A DNA stretch of 64,000 nt. Source: Pseudomonas sp. MWU13-2105 (lineage in GTDB: Bacteria > Pseudomonadota > Gammaproteobacteria > Pseudomonadales > Pseudomonadaceae). The notes beneath the pieces were generated by a model. That model was given only the letters and a program-made list of their open reading frames with translations, searched no databases and was not told the origin of the DNA. The position numbers and the translations under genes were made by a program. The stretch spans positions 124,001-188,000 of the forward strand of contig NZ_JALLIY010000010.1 of assembly GCF_023242315.1 (NCBI RefSeq), read 5' to 3'. Below are positions 54,131 to 63,800 of the stretch, in pieces. Each line of letters opens with the position of its first letter. Positions within the stretch are counted from its first letter, which is position 1.

Positions 54131-55332
54131 AGCATTCACCCCTGGCGCCATCCCAACCTCGTCGTCTGCGCCTCGGCCTGCTGGTCGTGGCCATGCTCGG
54201 CGCTTCGCTGTTGATCAAGAGCCAATGGATCGACCGCGCCCAGGCGGCACCGGCAGCCCCCGTCGACAGCGCCATACCGGTGGTGATGCAGGCTGCGGGG
54301 CAGAAGGACCTGCCGATCTGGATCGACGCCATCGGCAATGTCCAGCCCCTCAATACCGTCAATGTGCGGGTGCGGGTCGACGGTGAGCTGCAGAAAGTCC
54401 TGTTCACTGAAGGGCAGATGGTCAACGCCGGCAGCCAGTTGGCGCAGATCGACCCGCGGGTCTACCAGGCCCAGATGGCCCAGGCCCAGGCCCTGGTCAG
54501 CAAGGACCAGGCGCAGCTTGCCAACTTGCGGGTCAACCTCGACCGCGCGAGCAAGCTGGCGGCGGCCAAGGCCGGGCCGACCCAGGATGTCGACACCTAT
54601 CGGACCCAATTGGCGGCCCAGCAGGCCACGGTCCAGGCCGACCAGGCGGCGCTGGACAATGCCCGCCTGCAATTGGCCTTCACCCGGATCGACGCGCCGT
54701 TCACCGGCCGCACCGGGCAACGCCTGCTGGACGTCGGTTCGATTGTCCACGGCAGCGATGCCGGTGGCCTGGTGACCTTGACGCAGATGGACCCGATTTC
54801 GGTGGCTTTCGCGGTGTCCCAGGACGATCTGGCGCGGATCCTCAAGGAAAACGCCGTGGCGCCCTTGCAGGTGTTCGCCATGAGCCGCGACGGCCATCAG
54901 CAGTTGGCCACCGGCTACCTGAGCTTTATCGACAGCCAGGTGATCGCCGCCAGCGGGCAGATCCAGCTCAAGGCGCAATTCCACAACGCCGGCCAGCAAC
55001 TCTGGCCTGGCCAACTGGTGGGCGCGCGCCTGCTGGTGAATACCCAGAAGGCCGCCACCGTGGTGCCGGCCAATGCCGTGCAGCAAGGGCAGAAGGGCGA
55101 CTTCGTCTACGTGGTCAATGCCGACCAGCGGGTCGAGCCGCGGCCGGTCACGGCGGCGACGGTGGTCGACGGCCAGCAGTGGATCAAGGACGGCCTGGCG
55201 CCGGGTGAAGTGGTGGTGGTCCAGGGCCAGTCGCGGATCGCCCCCGGGCTCAAGGTCAAGCCGGTCAGCCTGGACTCGGTCCCGGCGACGCCTGAGCTGG
55301 CGTCGGCCAGCAGCAGCGGAGGCAAGCCATGA
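54127..55332 (+). CDS. RND efflux periplasmic adaptor (MdtA-like)
   Basis: A 401-residue membrane-fusion protein with an N-terminal anchor (LGLLVVAMLGASLLI), lipoyl halves (NTVNVRVRVDGELQKVLFTEGQMV and TRIDAPFTGRTGQRLLDVGS), a helical hairpin (QAQALVSKDQAQLANLRVNLDRASKLAA) and barrel region ending VVVVQGQSRIAPGLKVKPV. The order outer channel-adaptor-permease resembles Mdt/Mux systems. It is coupled to both neighbours by four-base overlaps. Confidence 0.93.
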   Translation: MKHSPLAPSQPRRLRLGLLVVAMLGASLLIKSQWIDRAQAAPAAPVDSAIPVVMQAAGQKDLPIWIDAIGNVQPLNTVNVRVRVDGELQKVLFTEGQMVNAGSQLAQIDPRVYQAQMAQAQALVSKDQAQLANLRVNLDRASKLAAAKAGPTQDVDTYRTQLAAQQATVQADQAALDNARLQLAFTRIDAPFTGRTGQRLLDVGSIVHGSDAGGLVTLTQMDPISVAFAVSQDDLARILKENAVAPLQVFAMSRDGHQQLATGYLSFIDSQVIAASGQIQLKAQFHNAGQQLWPGQLVGARLLVNTQKAATVVPANAVQQGQKGDFVYVVNADQRVEPRPVTAATVVDGQQWIKDGLAPGEVVVVQGQSRIAPGLKVKPVSLDSVPATPELASASSSGGKP

Positions 55333-58300
55333 ACCTGCTCGCCGGTCTGATCCAGCGCCGTACCGGCCTGTGCCTGCTGGCCCTGGGGGTGCTGCTGCTG
55401 GGCACTTTTGCCTATTTCCAACTGCCGGTGGCGCCGTTGCCGACGGTGGACTTTCCCACCATCCAGGTCACCGCCAAGCTCTCCGGGGCCAGCGCCGAAA
55501 CCATGGCGACCTCGGTGGCGACTCCACTGGAACGGGCGTTCGCGGCAGTGCCGCAAGTCACCTCGATGACTTCCTCGAGCTCCTCGGGCAAGACCCAGAT
55601 CGTCCTCCAGTTCGACCTGTCGCGCAGTATCGACGGCGCGGCCCAGGACGTGCAGACGGCGATCAACACCGCCAGTGCGACCTTGCCGAAAACCATGACC
55701 AGCACGCCGACCTTCAACAAGGTCAACCCGGCGGAGTTCACCGTGCTGTCCCTGGCCTTGACCTCGCCGACGCGAACCTTGCCGGAACTCGATCGCTATG
55801 CCGACAACTACCTGGCCCAGCGTCTGTCGCAGATGCCCGGCGTCGGCCTGGTGGATTTCCATGGCGAACAGAAGCCGGCGGTGCGCATCCAGATCGACCC
55901 GGATGCGCTGGCGGCGCGCGGCCTGACCCTGGAGGAAGTGCGCAGCGTCGTCGGCCTCAGCACCCTGGATCAGCCCAAGGGCAACCTCAACGGCCAGTAT
56001 CGCTCGCTGACCCTCGATGCGACCGACCAACTGCTTGACCCCAAGGGCTATCGCGAGCAGGTGGTGGCCTACAAGGCCGGGGTGCCGATCAAACTCGGCG
56101 ATCTGGGCCGGGTCATCGACGCCGCCGAGGACACCCAGCAGGCCGCGGGTATCGACGGCCAGCCGACGGTCATCGTCGACATCCACAAGCAGCCGGGTTT
56201 CAACGTGCTGTCGACCATCGCCAATATCAAGGCCAGCCTGCCGGCCCTGACCGCATCCTTGCCGCGCGACGTCCAGGTCCAGGTGGTCGGCGACCGCACC
56301 CAGACCATCAACGCCTCGGTCAACGACGTGCAGTTCACCTTGCTGCTGTCCATCGCCCTGGTGGTCGTGGTGATCTTCGTGTTCCTGCGCAAGGCCACCG
56401 CGACCCTGATCCCGACCCTGACCATCCCGCTGTCGCTGGTCGCGACCTTCGCGGTGATGTACCTGCTGGGCTACAGCCTGGACAACCTGTCGATCATGGG
56501 CCTGGCGATTGCCGTCGGCTTCGTGGTGGACGATGCCATCGTGGTCATGGAAAACATCGTCCGCCACCTGGAGATGGGCAAGTCGCGAATCCAGGCGGCG
56601 GTGGACGGCCTGCGCGAGGTGGGGTTCACCATTGTCTCGATGACCGTGTCGTTGATCGCGGTGTTCCTGCCGATCCTGTTGATGGGGGGCATCGTCGGAC
56701 GGCTGATGCGCGAGTTCGCGGTGACGGTCAGCGTGGCGATCCTGATGTCCGGGGTGGTCTCCCTGACCGTGACGCCGATGTTGTGCGCCTGGTTGCTCAA
56801 ACCCGGGCACGACTCGCGCCCGAGCCGTTTCGGTGATGCCTGCGAGGCGCTCTACAAGCGGATTCACGAAAGCTACCGACGCAGCCTGGAGTGGGTCCTC
56901 GATCACCAGCGCCTGACCCTGGCGGTGGCGGTCGCCACCTTCGTCGCCACGGCCATGCTCTACCTGTATATCCCCAAGGGTTTTTTTCCGCAGCAGGACA
57001 CCGGCCTGATCCAGGGTGTCGCCGAAGCCGCCTCGGATATTTCCCCGGATGCCATGCGCCAGCGGGTCGCGCTGTTGGCCGATATCGTCAGTGCCGACCC
57101 GGCGGTGGCCAAGGCGTATTTCTGGATCGGCCCCAACCCGACGGTCAGCCAGGGCCGGGTGATGGTCAACCTCAAGCCGTTCGACCAGCGCACCGCCAGC
57201 GCCCAGCAGGTGATCGCGCGCTTGCAGCTGGCGCTGGACAAGGTCCAGGGCATCAAGCTGTTCCTCCAGGCCAACCAGGACATCCAGATCGGCGGCCGGG
57301 CCAGCAAGACCCAGTACCAGTACACCTTGCAGGATCCGGACAGCCAGGAGCTGGACCATTGGAGCGGGCTGTTGCTCGAGCGTCTCAAGCAACTGCCGCA
57401 GTTGCGCAACGTGACCTCCGACCAGCAGCGTGCCGCGCCCCAGGCGACCCTGGTGATCGACCGAGCGTCGGCGGCGCGCCTGGGGGTCAACGTGCAGGCG
57501 ATCGACGATGTGCTCTATGACGCCTTCGGCCAGCGCCAGATCGCAACCATGTTCACCCAGCTGGACCAGAACCACGTGATTCTCGAACTCGATCCGCGCT
57601 GGCAGATGTCCATCGAGAGCCTCAAGCACCTGTACGTGCGTTCGACCAGCGGAGGCATGGTGCCGCTGGATATGCTGGCGAGCATCCGCAACGAACTGGC
57701 GCCGATCATCATCAACCACCAGGGCGTGTTCCCGGCCATTACCCTGTCGTTCGACCTGGCTCCCGGGCAGGCCCTGAGCGATGCGGTCAATGCCATCGAG
57801 AAAACCTCGCTGGCGGTGGGCCTGCCGGATACGGTGTCGGGGAGTTTCCAGGGTACCGCCCAGGCGTTCAAGGATTCGCTGAAGTCGCAACCCTGGTTGA
57901 TCCTGGCGGCGATCCTGACGGTCTATATCGTCCTCGGCGTGCTCTATGAAAACGCCATCCATCCGCTGACGATCATTTCCACCTTGCCTTCGGCCGGCTT
58001 CGGCGCCTTGCTGGCGTTGATCATCTGCGGGCAGGACCTGTCGGTGCTGGGGATGATCGGGATCATCCTGCTGATCGGCATCGTCAAGAAGAACGCGATC
58101 ATGATCGTCGACTTCACCCTGGAGGCCGAGCGTGGCGGCATGGCGCCGCGGCAGGCGGTGCATGAGGCCTGCCTGCTGCGTTTGCGGCCGATCCTGATGA
58201 CCTCGTTGGCGGCGCTGCTCGGTGCCGTGCCGCTGGCGTTCGGGCATGGTGCCGGCTCGGAATTGCGCCAGCCACTGGGGATCGCCATCGTCGGCGGGCT

Positions 58301-58448
58301 GGCGGTGTCGCAACTGCTGACGCTCTACACCACGCCGGTGGTCTACCTGTGGTTCGACCGGTTGCGCGGGCAAAAAAAGACCCGCAACGAAGGCGAGTCG
58401 AGTGGGATTGAAACGAGGAGTGAGTCCATCCTAGGTGGGCACAAGTGA
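55329..58448 (+). CDS. RND multidrug efflux permease (MdtB/MdtC/MuxC-like)
   Basis: A 1039-residue inner-membrane RND pump. N-terminal LLAGLIQRRTGLCLLALGVLLLGTFAYFQLPVAPLP, porter motif TLPKTMTSTPTFNKVNP (typical of the MdtBC/MuxBC branch), TM4 Asp pair GFVVDDAIVVMENIVRH, and late LIGIVKKNAIMIVDFTLEAE. Classical Mdt and Mux systems use two different permeases; only one is present here, so it is probably a homotrimer. Substrates cannot be predicted. Confidence 0.94.
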   Translation: MNLLAGLIQRRTGLCLLALGVLLLGTFAYFQLPVAPLPTVDFPTIQVTAKLSGASAETMATSVATPLERAFAAVPQVTSMTSSSSSGKTQIVLQFDLSRSIDGAAQDVQTAINTASATLPKTMTSTPTFNKVNPAEFTVLSLALTSPTRTLPELDRYADNYLAQRLSQMPGVGLVDFHGEQKPAVRIQIDPDALAARGLTLEEVRSVVGLSTLDQPKGNLNGQYRSLTLDATDQLLDPKGYREQVVAYKAGVPIKLGDLGRVIDAAEDTQQAAGIDGQPTVIVDIHKQPGFNVLSTIANIKASLPALTASLPRDVQVQVVGDRTQTINASVNDVQFTLLLSIALVVVVIFVFLRKATATLIPTLTIPLSLVATFAVMYLLGYSLDNLSIMGLAIAVGFVVDDAIVVMENIVRHLEMGKSRIQAAVDGLREVGFTIVSMTVSLIAVFLPILLMGGIVGRLMREFAVTVSVAILMSGVVSLTVTPMLCAWLLKPGHDSRPSRFGDACEALYKRIHESYRRSLEWVLDHQRLTLAVAVATFVATAMLYLYIPKGFFPQQDTGLIQGVAEAASDISPDAMRQRVALLADIVSADPAVAKAYFWIGPNPTVSQGRVMVNLKPFDQRTASAQQVIARLQLALDKVQGIKLFLQANQDIQIGGRASKTQYQYTLQDPDSQELDHWSGLLLERLKQLPQLRNVTSDQQRAAPQATLVIDRASAARLGVNVQAIDDVLYDAFGQRQIATMFTQLDQNHVILELDPRWQMSIESLKHLYVRSTSGGMVPLDMLASIRNELAPIIINHQGVFPAITLSFDLAPGQALSDAVNAIEKTSLAVGLPDTVSGSFQGTAQAFKDSLKSQPWLILAAILTVYIVLGVLYENAIHPLTIISTLPSAGFGALLALIICGQDLSVLGMIGIILLIGIVKKNAIMIVDFTLEAERGGMAPRQAVHEACLLRLRPILMTSLAALLGAVPLAFGHGAGSELRQPLGIAIVGGLAVSQLLTLYTTPVVYLWFDRLRGQKKTRNEGESSGIETRSESILGGHK

Positions 58449-58618
58449 AATCCGCGTGAAAGCCCGGCCAGGGGAAATGAAAATTTTGTGACCGGGTGGT
58501 CATTCGTCGGAACCTTGCGCCAGAGCCTGCGAATCGCGGTGGCTCGGCTACGCTCAATGTTTTTGAGGCCTGCGGCTGTTGGCTGGCAGGGATCAATTAT
58601 GTTGAGAAGGAGAAGGCT

Positions 58619-58828
58619 ATGAAGGAAGCGTACATTTACGACAACGGCGACGAGTTTCCCATCAACAATCGACTGCGTTGCGGCCAGACCGCTTACGTGG
58701 CGGAGTTTGGTGGGGAGCCGCCGGTCGAGGCATCCGCGGCGAAGGTTGTGAAGCCTGCATCGACGCTGCTGGTCAAGCAACCGTATTTCCCCAAGGCGGC
58801 CAAACCGCGCCTGAATAAACCCGCCTGA
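58619..58828 (+). CDS. Small unrecognised protein, 69 residues
   Basis: A 69-residue frame behind an excellent Shine-Dalgarno (GAGAAGGAGAAGGCT then ATG). The product starts MKEAYIYDNGDEFPINNRL, has one Cys, a Pro/Ala/Lys-rich tail (PYFPKAAKPRLNKPA), no signal peptide or membrane segment, and I recognise no family. It stands alone between the efflux operon and a large hairpin. The strong ribosome-binding site and length argue for a real gene; nothing more can be said. Confidence 0.6.
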   Translation: MKEAYIYDNGDEFPINNRLRCGQTAYVAEFGGEPPVEASAAKVVKPASTLLVKQPYFPKAAKPRLNKPA

Positions 58829-58860
58829 CCGAGCCCGATACCTGTCGTTAAGCTGATCTG

Positions 58861-58922
58861 AGGCCGAGCACGGATTTGTGGCGAGCGGGCTTGTCCGCTC
58901 GCCACAAATCCGTGCTCGGCCT
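58861..58922. terminator. 28-bp perfect hairpin between convergent genes
   Basis: Bases 58861-58888 are the exact reverse complement of 58895-58922, with a six-base loop (GCTTGT). It lies 33 bases after the small gene's stop and 58 before the end of the convergent aminotransferase gene, so termination for both is likely. The stem contains GGCGAGCGGGCTTGT, a remnant of the local REP family. Confidence 0.8.
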
Positions 58923-58980
58923 TACATCCCGTTAAACTGGCGTTGGCTACACCCTGGACCCTATAGAGGTGACGGCGCGT

Positions 58981-60129
58981 TCAGCGCCGACGCAGGCTCT
59001 GCTCCATCCGGCTGATGCCTTCCTCCAGCAGTGCCCGCGGGCAACCGAAGTTCAAGCGCACGAACTGCTGCGCGTCGTCGCCGAACTCGATACCCGCGCT
59101 CAAGCCCACCTTGGCCTCTTCGAGGAAAAACTGGTACGGGTCGGCAAGACCCAGCGCGCTGCAATCCAGCCAGGCCAGGTAGGTGCCCTGGGCCGGGTGC
59201 AGGACCACGCCCGGCAGGCGGGTTTCCACCGCGTGTTGCAGATAGTCGCGGTTGGCCTGCAGGTATTCCACCAGGCCCTTGAGCCACGGTCCGCACTCGG
59301 TGTAGGCGGTGAACGTGGCTTCCAGCCCGAGGGCGTTGACGCTGTCGACCATGCCCGAACGGGCGGCGTTGAAACGTTCGCGCAGCGCCGGGTCCTGGAC
59401 GATGGCATAGGCAGTCTTCAGCCCGGCGATGTTATAGGCCTTGCTCGCCGACATCAGGGTGATGGTGCGCTTGGCGATCTCCGGGCCCAGGGTGGCGATC
59501 GGCACATGACGACGGCCGTCGAAGCAGAGGTCGGCGTGGATTTCGTCGCTGATGATCAACGCGCCCTGTTCCAGGCAGATATCCGCCACCTGTTGCAGTT
59601 CTTCCCGTGGAAAGACCTTGCCCAGCGGGTTGTGCGGGTTGCTCAGCAACAGCGCGCCGCCGCCTTGCAAGGCATTGCGCAGGGCGTCGAAGGGGGTGAT
59701 GTAGTCACCCCGGGCATCGCGTTCGAATTCCAGCTCGACTTTCGGCAGGTTCCAGTTACCTGCCGCCAGGCGCAGCGGACGATAGTTCGGTGTCTGCACC
59801 ACGACGTTCTGGCCCGGTTGCACAAAGGCGTGCAATGCCATGTTGAAACCCGGTTCGACCCCCGGCAGGAAAATCAGCTCCTGGGGTAGCACGCGCCAGG
59901 CGTACTTGGCCCGGAGATCGGCGACGATGGCCTGGCGCAGGGCGTCCTGGGCCACGCTATAACCCAGCTGCGGATGTTCCAGGCGCTGGTGCAGGGCCTG
60001 GGTGATCGCGCTCGCCACCGGCAGGTCCATATCGGCCACCCACATGGGCAGGACATCGGCCGGGTAGCGGCTCCATTTGGTGCTGCCGGTGTTGCGACGG
60101 TCGATCAGGGTGTCGAAGTTGAAGGTCAT
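58981..60129 (-). CDS. patB: MalY/PatB-type PLP C-S beta-lyase (cystathionine beta-lyase-like)
   Basis: A 382-residue fold-type I PLP enzyme. It cleaves C-S bonds of cystathionine or cysteine conjugates, giving thiol, pyruvate and ammonia. Family marks: TKWSRYPADVLPMWVADMD near residue 17-35, GVEPGFNMALHAF, LLSNPHNPLGKVF, DEIHADLCF, and the PLP Lys230 in LMSASKAYNIAGLK. The start is taken at MTFNFDTL (ATG 60129); a TTG at 60141 is an alternative. It stands alone behind a hairpin and in front of the cyclase gene. Confidence 0.88.
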   Translation of the reverse strand: MTFNFDTLIDRRNTGSTKWSRYPADVLPMWVADMDLPVASAITQALHQRLEHPQLGYSVAQDALRQAIVADLRAKYAWRVLPQELIFLPGVEPGFNMALHAFVQPGQNVVVQTPNYRPLRLAAGNWNLPKVELEFERDARGDYITPFDALRNALQGGGALLLSNPHNPLGKVFPREELQQVADICLEQGALIISDEIHADLCFDGRRHVPIATLGPEIAKRTITLMSASKAYNIAGLKTAYAIVQDPALRERFNAARSGMVDSVNALGLEATFTAYTECGPWLKGLVEYLQANRDYLQHAVETRLPGVVLHPAQGTYLAWLDCSALGLADPYQFFLEEAKVGLSAGIEFGDDAQQFVRLNFGCPRALLEEGISRMEQSLRRR

Positions 60130-60221
60130 GCTGGTGGTCAATCTCGAAAGAAATCCCCGAAAGCGTCGGGGGGGCGTGGCCTGGGACGGCGCTCCGATGC
60201 GTGTCGCCAGGGGCCGTCAGT

Positions 60222-61802
60222 CTAACTGTTCGGTGCATCCGATGGGGGCTGCTCATCGTCGCGCACCACCCGGTTGCGCCCGCCATCCTTGGCCCGATAG
60301 AGGGCCTGGTCCGCCGCCTGGAGGGTCTGGGCCACGGTCTGCCCGCCCTGGGGCCAGCCGGCCACACCGAGGGAGATGGTCACCGGAATGCCGTTCGGGC
60401 TTTCGGTGTAGGCCATCGCCGTGCGCAAACGCTCGGCCACCAGGGCCGCCTGGGCCAGTGGGGTGGAAGGCAGCAGCATGAGGAACTCTTCACCGCCCTG
60501 GCGGCAGAGCACATCGCTTTCCCGGGAATGGCGACGGATCTGCTGGGCCAGGTGTTGCAGTACCAGGTCGCCGGCGCTGTGCCCGTAGCTGTCGTTGACC
60601 TGCTTGAAGTGGTCGATGTCCAGGGCGATCAGCGAGAACGGCTGCTGGCGGCTTTCCCAGTCGTCGAGGATCAGTTTCAGGCCGCGCCGGTTGGTCAGGC
60701 CGGTCAGCGGATCGGTGACGCTTTCCTGATTGAGCCGACCCAGTTGCTGGTGCAGCGACATCAGGGCTTTCTGCATGGTGTTCTTCAGCTGCGCGGCCTC
60801 GTAATACCAGGCCCGTACCTTGCTGACCGACTGGCCGGCGCTGGAGGAACCCCAATACTGGGTGGAGTTGGCCAGTTGCCAGAGCGGTTTGCTGATCAGC
60901 GTCGAGATCCACCAGATGCCCAGCAGTGACAGCAGCAACAGCGGCACGGCGTAACCGGCGACTTCCAGCATCAGCCGTTGCAGGCCCTCCAGGGTGATGG
61001 CCGTGGGGCGCTGGCTGATCACCCCCCAGCCGATCCGCGGCACTGGCGCATAGCCGGTGAGCATGTCGACACCCTGGGAGTTGTGCAACCGCAGGCTGCC
61101 GCTCTGGCCGGCGACCACCGCATCGATGGCCGGGTTGCCCTTGACTACGTCACCTACGCGCGCGGGATCCTGGTGATAGATCAGTCGGCCCTGGGTATCG
61201 ACCACGTAGAGGTAGGTGCCGTCACGGTAATACTGTTCGCCCAGCAGCGAGTGCAGGATATTCGGTTCGTTGAGGTAGATCCCGGCGCCCAGATAGCCGA
61301 GGTAGTTGCCTTCGGCGTCGAAGACCGGATGCGAGATCTGGATCATCAGGTGCTTGCTGGAACCCATATAGGGCTGCGAGATATTCGGCTGGCGCCGTGA
61401 AGTGGCCTGGTGAAAGCCTTCGCTGTTGGAAAAGGTGCCCGTCAGGTTCAGGTAGCTGGGGGAGGCGGCGATGATCTGACCGTCCGCGCGGATCACCGTC
61501 ACGGAGTTGAAGCTGTTGGTCTCGCGGCGCAGCCGGTGGGCCTCCTGCCACAGCTGTTGCGGCTGGTCCCAGATCGCCGGGAGCAGCGCGGCGCTGAAGG
61601 CCAGTTGTTGCTGGGCCGACTTGAGGAAATTGTCGGTGGTATTGGCCAGCTTCAGCGCATAGATCCGATTGGCTTCCAGGGTTTGTCCCATCAGGAAGTT
61701 GCGCTGGGTCTGGTAGCTGGCGAAGAACAGGTTGCCGGCGGTCAGGGTGACAACCGAAAGCGACAACAACAGGATCAATCGGCGGAGGTCGATGCGTGGC
61801 AT
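60222..61802 (-). CDS. Diguanylate cyclase with periplasmic dCache sensor
   Basis: A 526-residue membrane protein. TM1 (LILLLSLSVVTLTAGNLFFA), a periplasmic dCache_1 domain of about 250 residues (LYVVDTQGRLIYHQDPARVG, GYLGAGIYLNE), TM2 (VPLLLLSLLGIWWISTLI), and a GGDEF domain with active motif GGEEF at 436-440. The inhibitory RxxD site (RESD) lies five residues before it, so c-di-GMP feedback is expected. It makes c-di-GMP in response to an unknown small ligand. Confidence 0.93.
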   Translation of the reverse strand: MPRIDLRRLILLLSLSVVTLTAGNLFFASYQTQRNFLMGQTLEANRIYALKLANTTDNFLKSAQQQLAFSAALLPAIWDQPQQLWQEAHRLRRETNSFNSVTVIRADGQIIAASPSYLNLTGTFSNSEGFHQATSRRQPNISQPYMGSSKHLMIQISHPVFDAEGNYLGYLGAGIYLNEPNILHSLLGEQYYRDGTYLYVVDTQGRLIYHQDPARVGDVVKGNPAIDAVVAGQSGSLRLHNSQGVDMLTGYAPVPRIGWGVISQRPTAITLEGLQRLMLEVAGYAVPLLLLSLLGIWWISTLISKPLWQLANSTQYWGSSSAGQSVSKVRAWYYEAAQLKNTMQKALMSLHQQLGRLNQESVTDPLTGLTNRRGLKLILDDWESRQQPFSLIALDIDHFKQVNDSYGHSAGDLVLQHLAQQIRRHSRESDVLCRQGGEEFLMLLPSTPLAQAALVAERLRTAMAYTESPNGIPVTISLGVAGWPQGGQTVAQTLQAADQALYRAKDGGRNRVVRDDEQPPSDAPNS

Positions 61803-61997
61803 GGATTTCTTATAAAAATAATGGCGGGCCTGGGCCGCCTGAGGTGCAATGATAGATCAGAGCGACCGGCAGCCCTATGGGCCTGGCATAAAAAATCGAT
61901 GCCGCGCTGCAGAAGCCGGCGCGGTTTGACTGGACCGCACGTCGTTGCCAGCGCCGGCAAACCAGCTCCCACCGGCTTCCACCGGTGAGCTGAGGCG

Positions 61998-63623
61998 TCA
62001 GAAGATATAGTCAGTGGTCAGGAAGGTCGAGTCGCGGTTATGGATGATATCGCTGATCAGCGCCTTGTTGCTGTCCTGGAACTTGGTCGCCACCAGGGTG
62101 CGGATTGAAAACACCCGCAGCGCATCGTGCACCGAGAGCGTACCCTCGGCCGAATTCTTGCGCCCGTTGAACGGGTAGGTGTCCGGGCCGCGCTGGCACT
62201 GGGCGTTGATATTGATCCGCCCGACCTGGTTGGCGAAGGTGTCCACCAGTCGGCCGACCTCGGCCGGATCGGTGCCGAAAATGCTCAATTGCTGGCCGAA
62301 ATCCGACTCCAGCACGTAGTCGATTGCGGTTTCCAGGTCGCGGTAGGGCACGATGGGCACCACCGGGCCGAACTGTTCCTCCTGGTACACGCGCATCGCC
62401 GCATTCACCGGGTAGAGCACCGCCGGATAGAAGAACGAGGCGCGGGTCTGGCCGCCGTCTCGGTTGACCACCTTGGCCCCCTTGGCCTGGGCATCGGCGA
62501 CCAGGGCCTTGAGGTAGTCGATCTTGCCGGCTTCCGGCAACGGCGTCAGCGATACGCCGTTGTCCCAGGGCATGCCCGGCACCAGGGTTTGCACCTTGTG
62601 GTTGAGTTTCTCGATAAAACCCTCGACCACGTCCTCGTGCACGAACAGGATCTTCAGTGCGGTGCAGCGCTGGCCATTGAACGACAACGAGCCGGTGACG
62701 CATTCGTTGACCGCGTTGTCCAGGTCGACCTCGGGCAGCACAATGGCCGGATTCTTCGCATCCAGGCCGAGGGCGGCACGCAGGCGGTGGGGCCTGGGGT
62801 GGAGTTTCTTCAGGTCGCTGGCGGCCTTGTTGGTGCCGATGAAGGCGAAGATATCGATCTTGCCGCTGGCCATCAGCGCGCTGACGGTTTCCCGGCCGCT
62901 GCCATAGATCACGTTGATCACCCCGGCCGGGAAACTGTCGCGGAAGGCCTCCAGCAGCGGACGGATCAGCAGCACGCCGAGCTTGGCCGGCTTGAACACC
63001 ACGGTGTTGCCCATGATCAGCGCCGGGATCAGGGTGGTGAAGGTTTCGTTCAGCGGATAGTTGTAGGGACCCATGCACAGCGCCACGCCCATGGGCACGC
63101 GACGGATCTGGCCGAGGGTGTCCTGTTCCAGTTCGAAACGGCTGGAGCGGCGGTCGAGTTCCTTCAAGGCATTGATGGTGTCGACGATGTAGTCGCAGGT
63201 GCGGTCGAATTCCTTCTCGGAATCCTTGAGGTTCTTGCCGATCTCCCACATCAGCAACTTGACCACCGCCTCGCGCTGCTCGCGCATGCGCCGCAGGAAG
63301 GCTTCGACATGCTGGATGCGCTCGGCCACGCGCATCGTCGGCCATTCGCCCTGGCCGCGGTCATAGGCGCGAACCGCGGCGTCGAGGGCACTGAGGGCAG
63401 TCTCGGCATCCAGCAGCGGCGTGCTGCCGAGGATCACTTGCTCATCGCCGCTGGCGGTGGCGAGGTACACCGGGCTGCGGACCTGGGCCAGCGGGCCGTC
63501 CCAGTTGCGCAGGGTGCCGTCGACCAGGTATTCGCGCTGTACCAGCTGGCCTTCGAATCGATATTTTTCCGGGATGTCCGCGGCGGCGGGAAACAGTGAG
63601 TCGAGCAGCTTCTGGTCGGTCAT
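61998..63623 (-). CDS. Aldehyde dehydrogenase, NADP-dependent GAPDH (GapN)-like
   Basis: A 541-residue ALDH-superfamily protein of the GapN-like group that probably oxidises glyceraldehyde-3-phosphate or a related aldehyde. The coenzyme site is GVALCMGPYNYPLNETF and VVFKPAKLGVL; the Rossmann turn IFAFIGTNKAAS follows. Catalytic Cys320 is in SFNGQRCTALKI. At the usual general-base position the motif ELGGKxP reads ALGLDAKNPA (284-293), so the Glu is lost. Start MTDQKLLD (63623) is chosen; the frame is open to 63716. Convergence: its end is 195 bases from the cyclase start. Confidence 0.85.
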   Translation of the reverse strand: MTDQKLLDSLFPAAADIPEKYRFEGQLVQREYLVDGTLRNWDGPLAQVRSPVYLATASGDEQVILGSTPLLDAETALSALDAAVRAYDRGQGEWPTMRVAERIQHVEAFLRRMREQREAVVKLLMWEIGKNLKDSEKEFDRTCDYIVDTINALKELDRRSSRFELEQDTLGQIRRVPMGVALCMGPYNYPLNETFTTLIPALIMGNTVVFKPAKLGVLLIRPLLEAFRDSFPAGVINVIYGSGRETVSALMASGKIDIFAFIGTNKAASDLKKLHPRPHRLRAALGLDAKNPAIVLPEVDLDNAVNECVTGSLSFNGQRCTALKILFVHEDVVEGFIEKLNHKVQTLVPGMPWDNGVSLTPLPEAGKIDYLKALVADAQAKGAKVVNRDGGQTRASFFYPAVLYPVNAAMRVYQEEQFGPVVPIVPYRDLETAIDYVLESDFGQQLSIFGTDPAEVGRLVDTFANQVGRININAQCQRGPDTYPFNGRKNSAEGTLSVHDALRVFSIRTLVATKFQDSNKALISDIIHNRDSTFLTTDYIF

Positions 63624-63800
63624 GAGGCTATCACCCTGTCTGATGGAAAGGACGCTGAAACGCTTCAGTGCGAAGCCTTGTTTTATCACGAAACAGCTTA
63701 GCCGCGTCCAGTGCAAACGGCTGGCTGGCCTACCGGCGGTTGAAGCGCGGCGGTGCTGGCCGCAGAATGACGCTCATTTTTCCTTTTCAAGGCGACCTTC

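Noticed and set aside
55107..58373. A 1088-codon open frame on the minus strand opposite the RND permease gene
   Set aside because: Shadow of a GC-rich gene: the product is His/Gln/Arg-rich low-complexity sequence, it has no recognisable domain, while the plus strand encodes a full RND pump.
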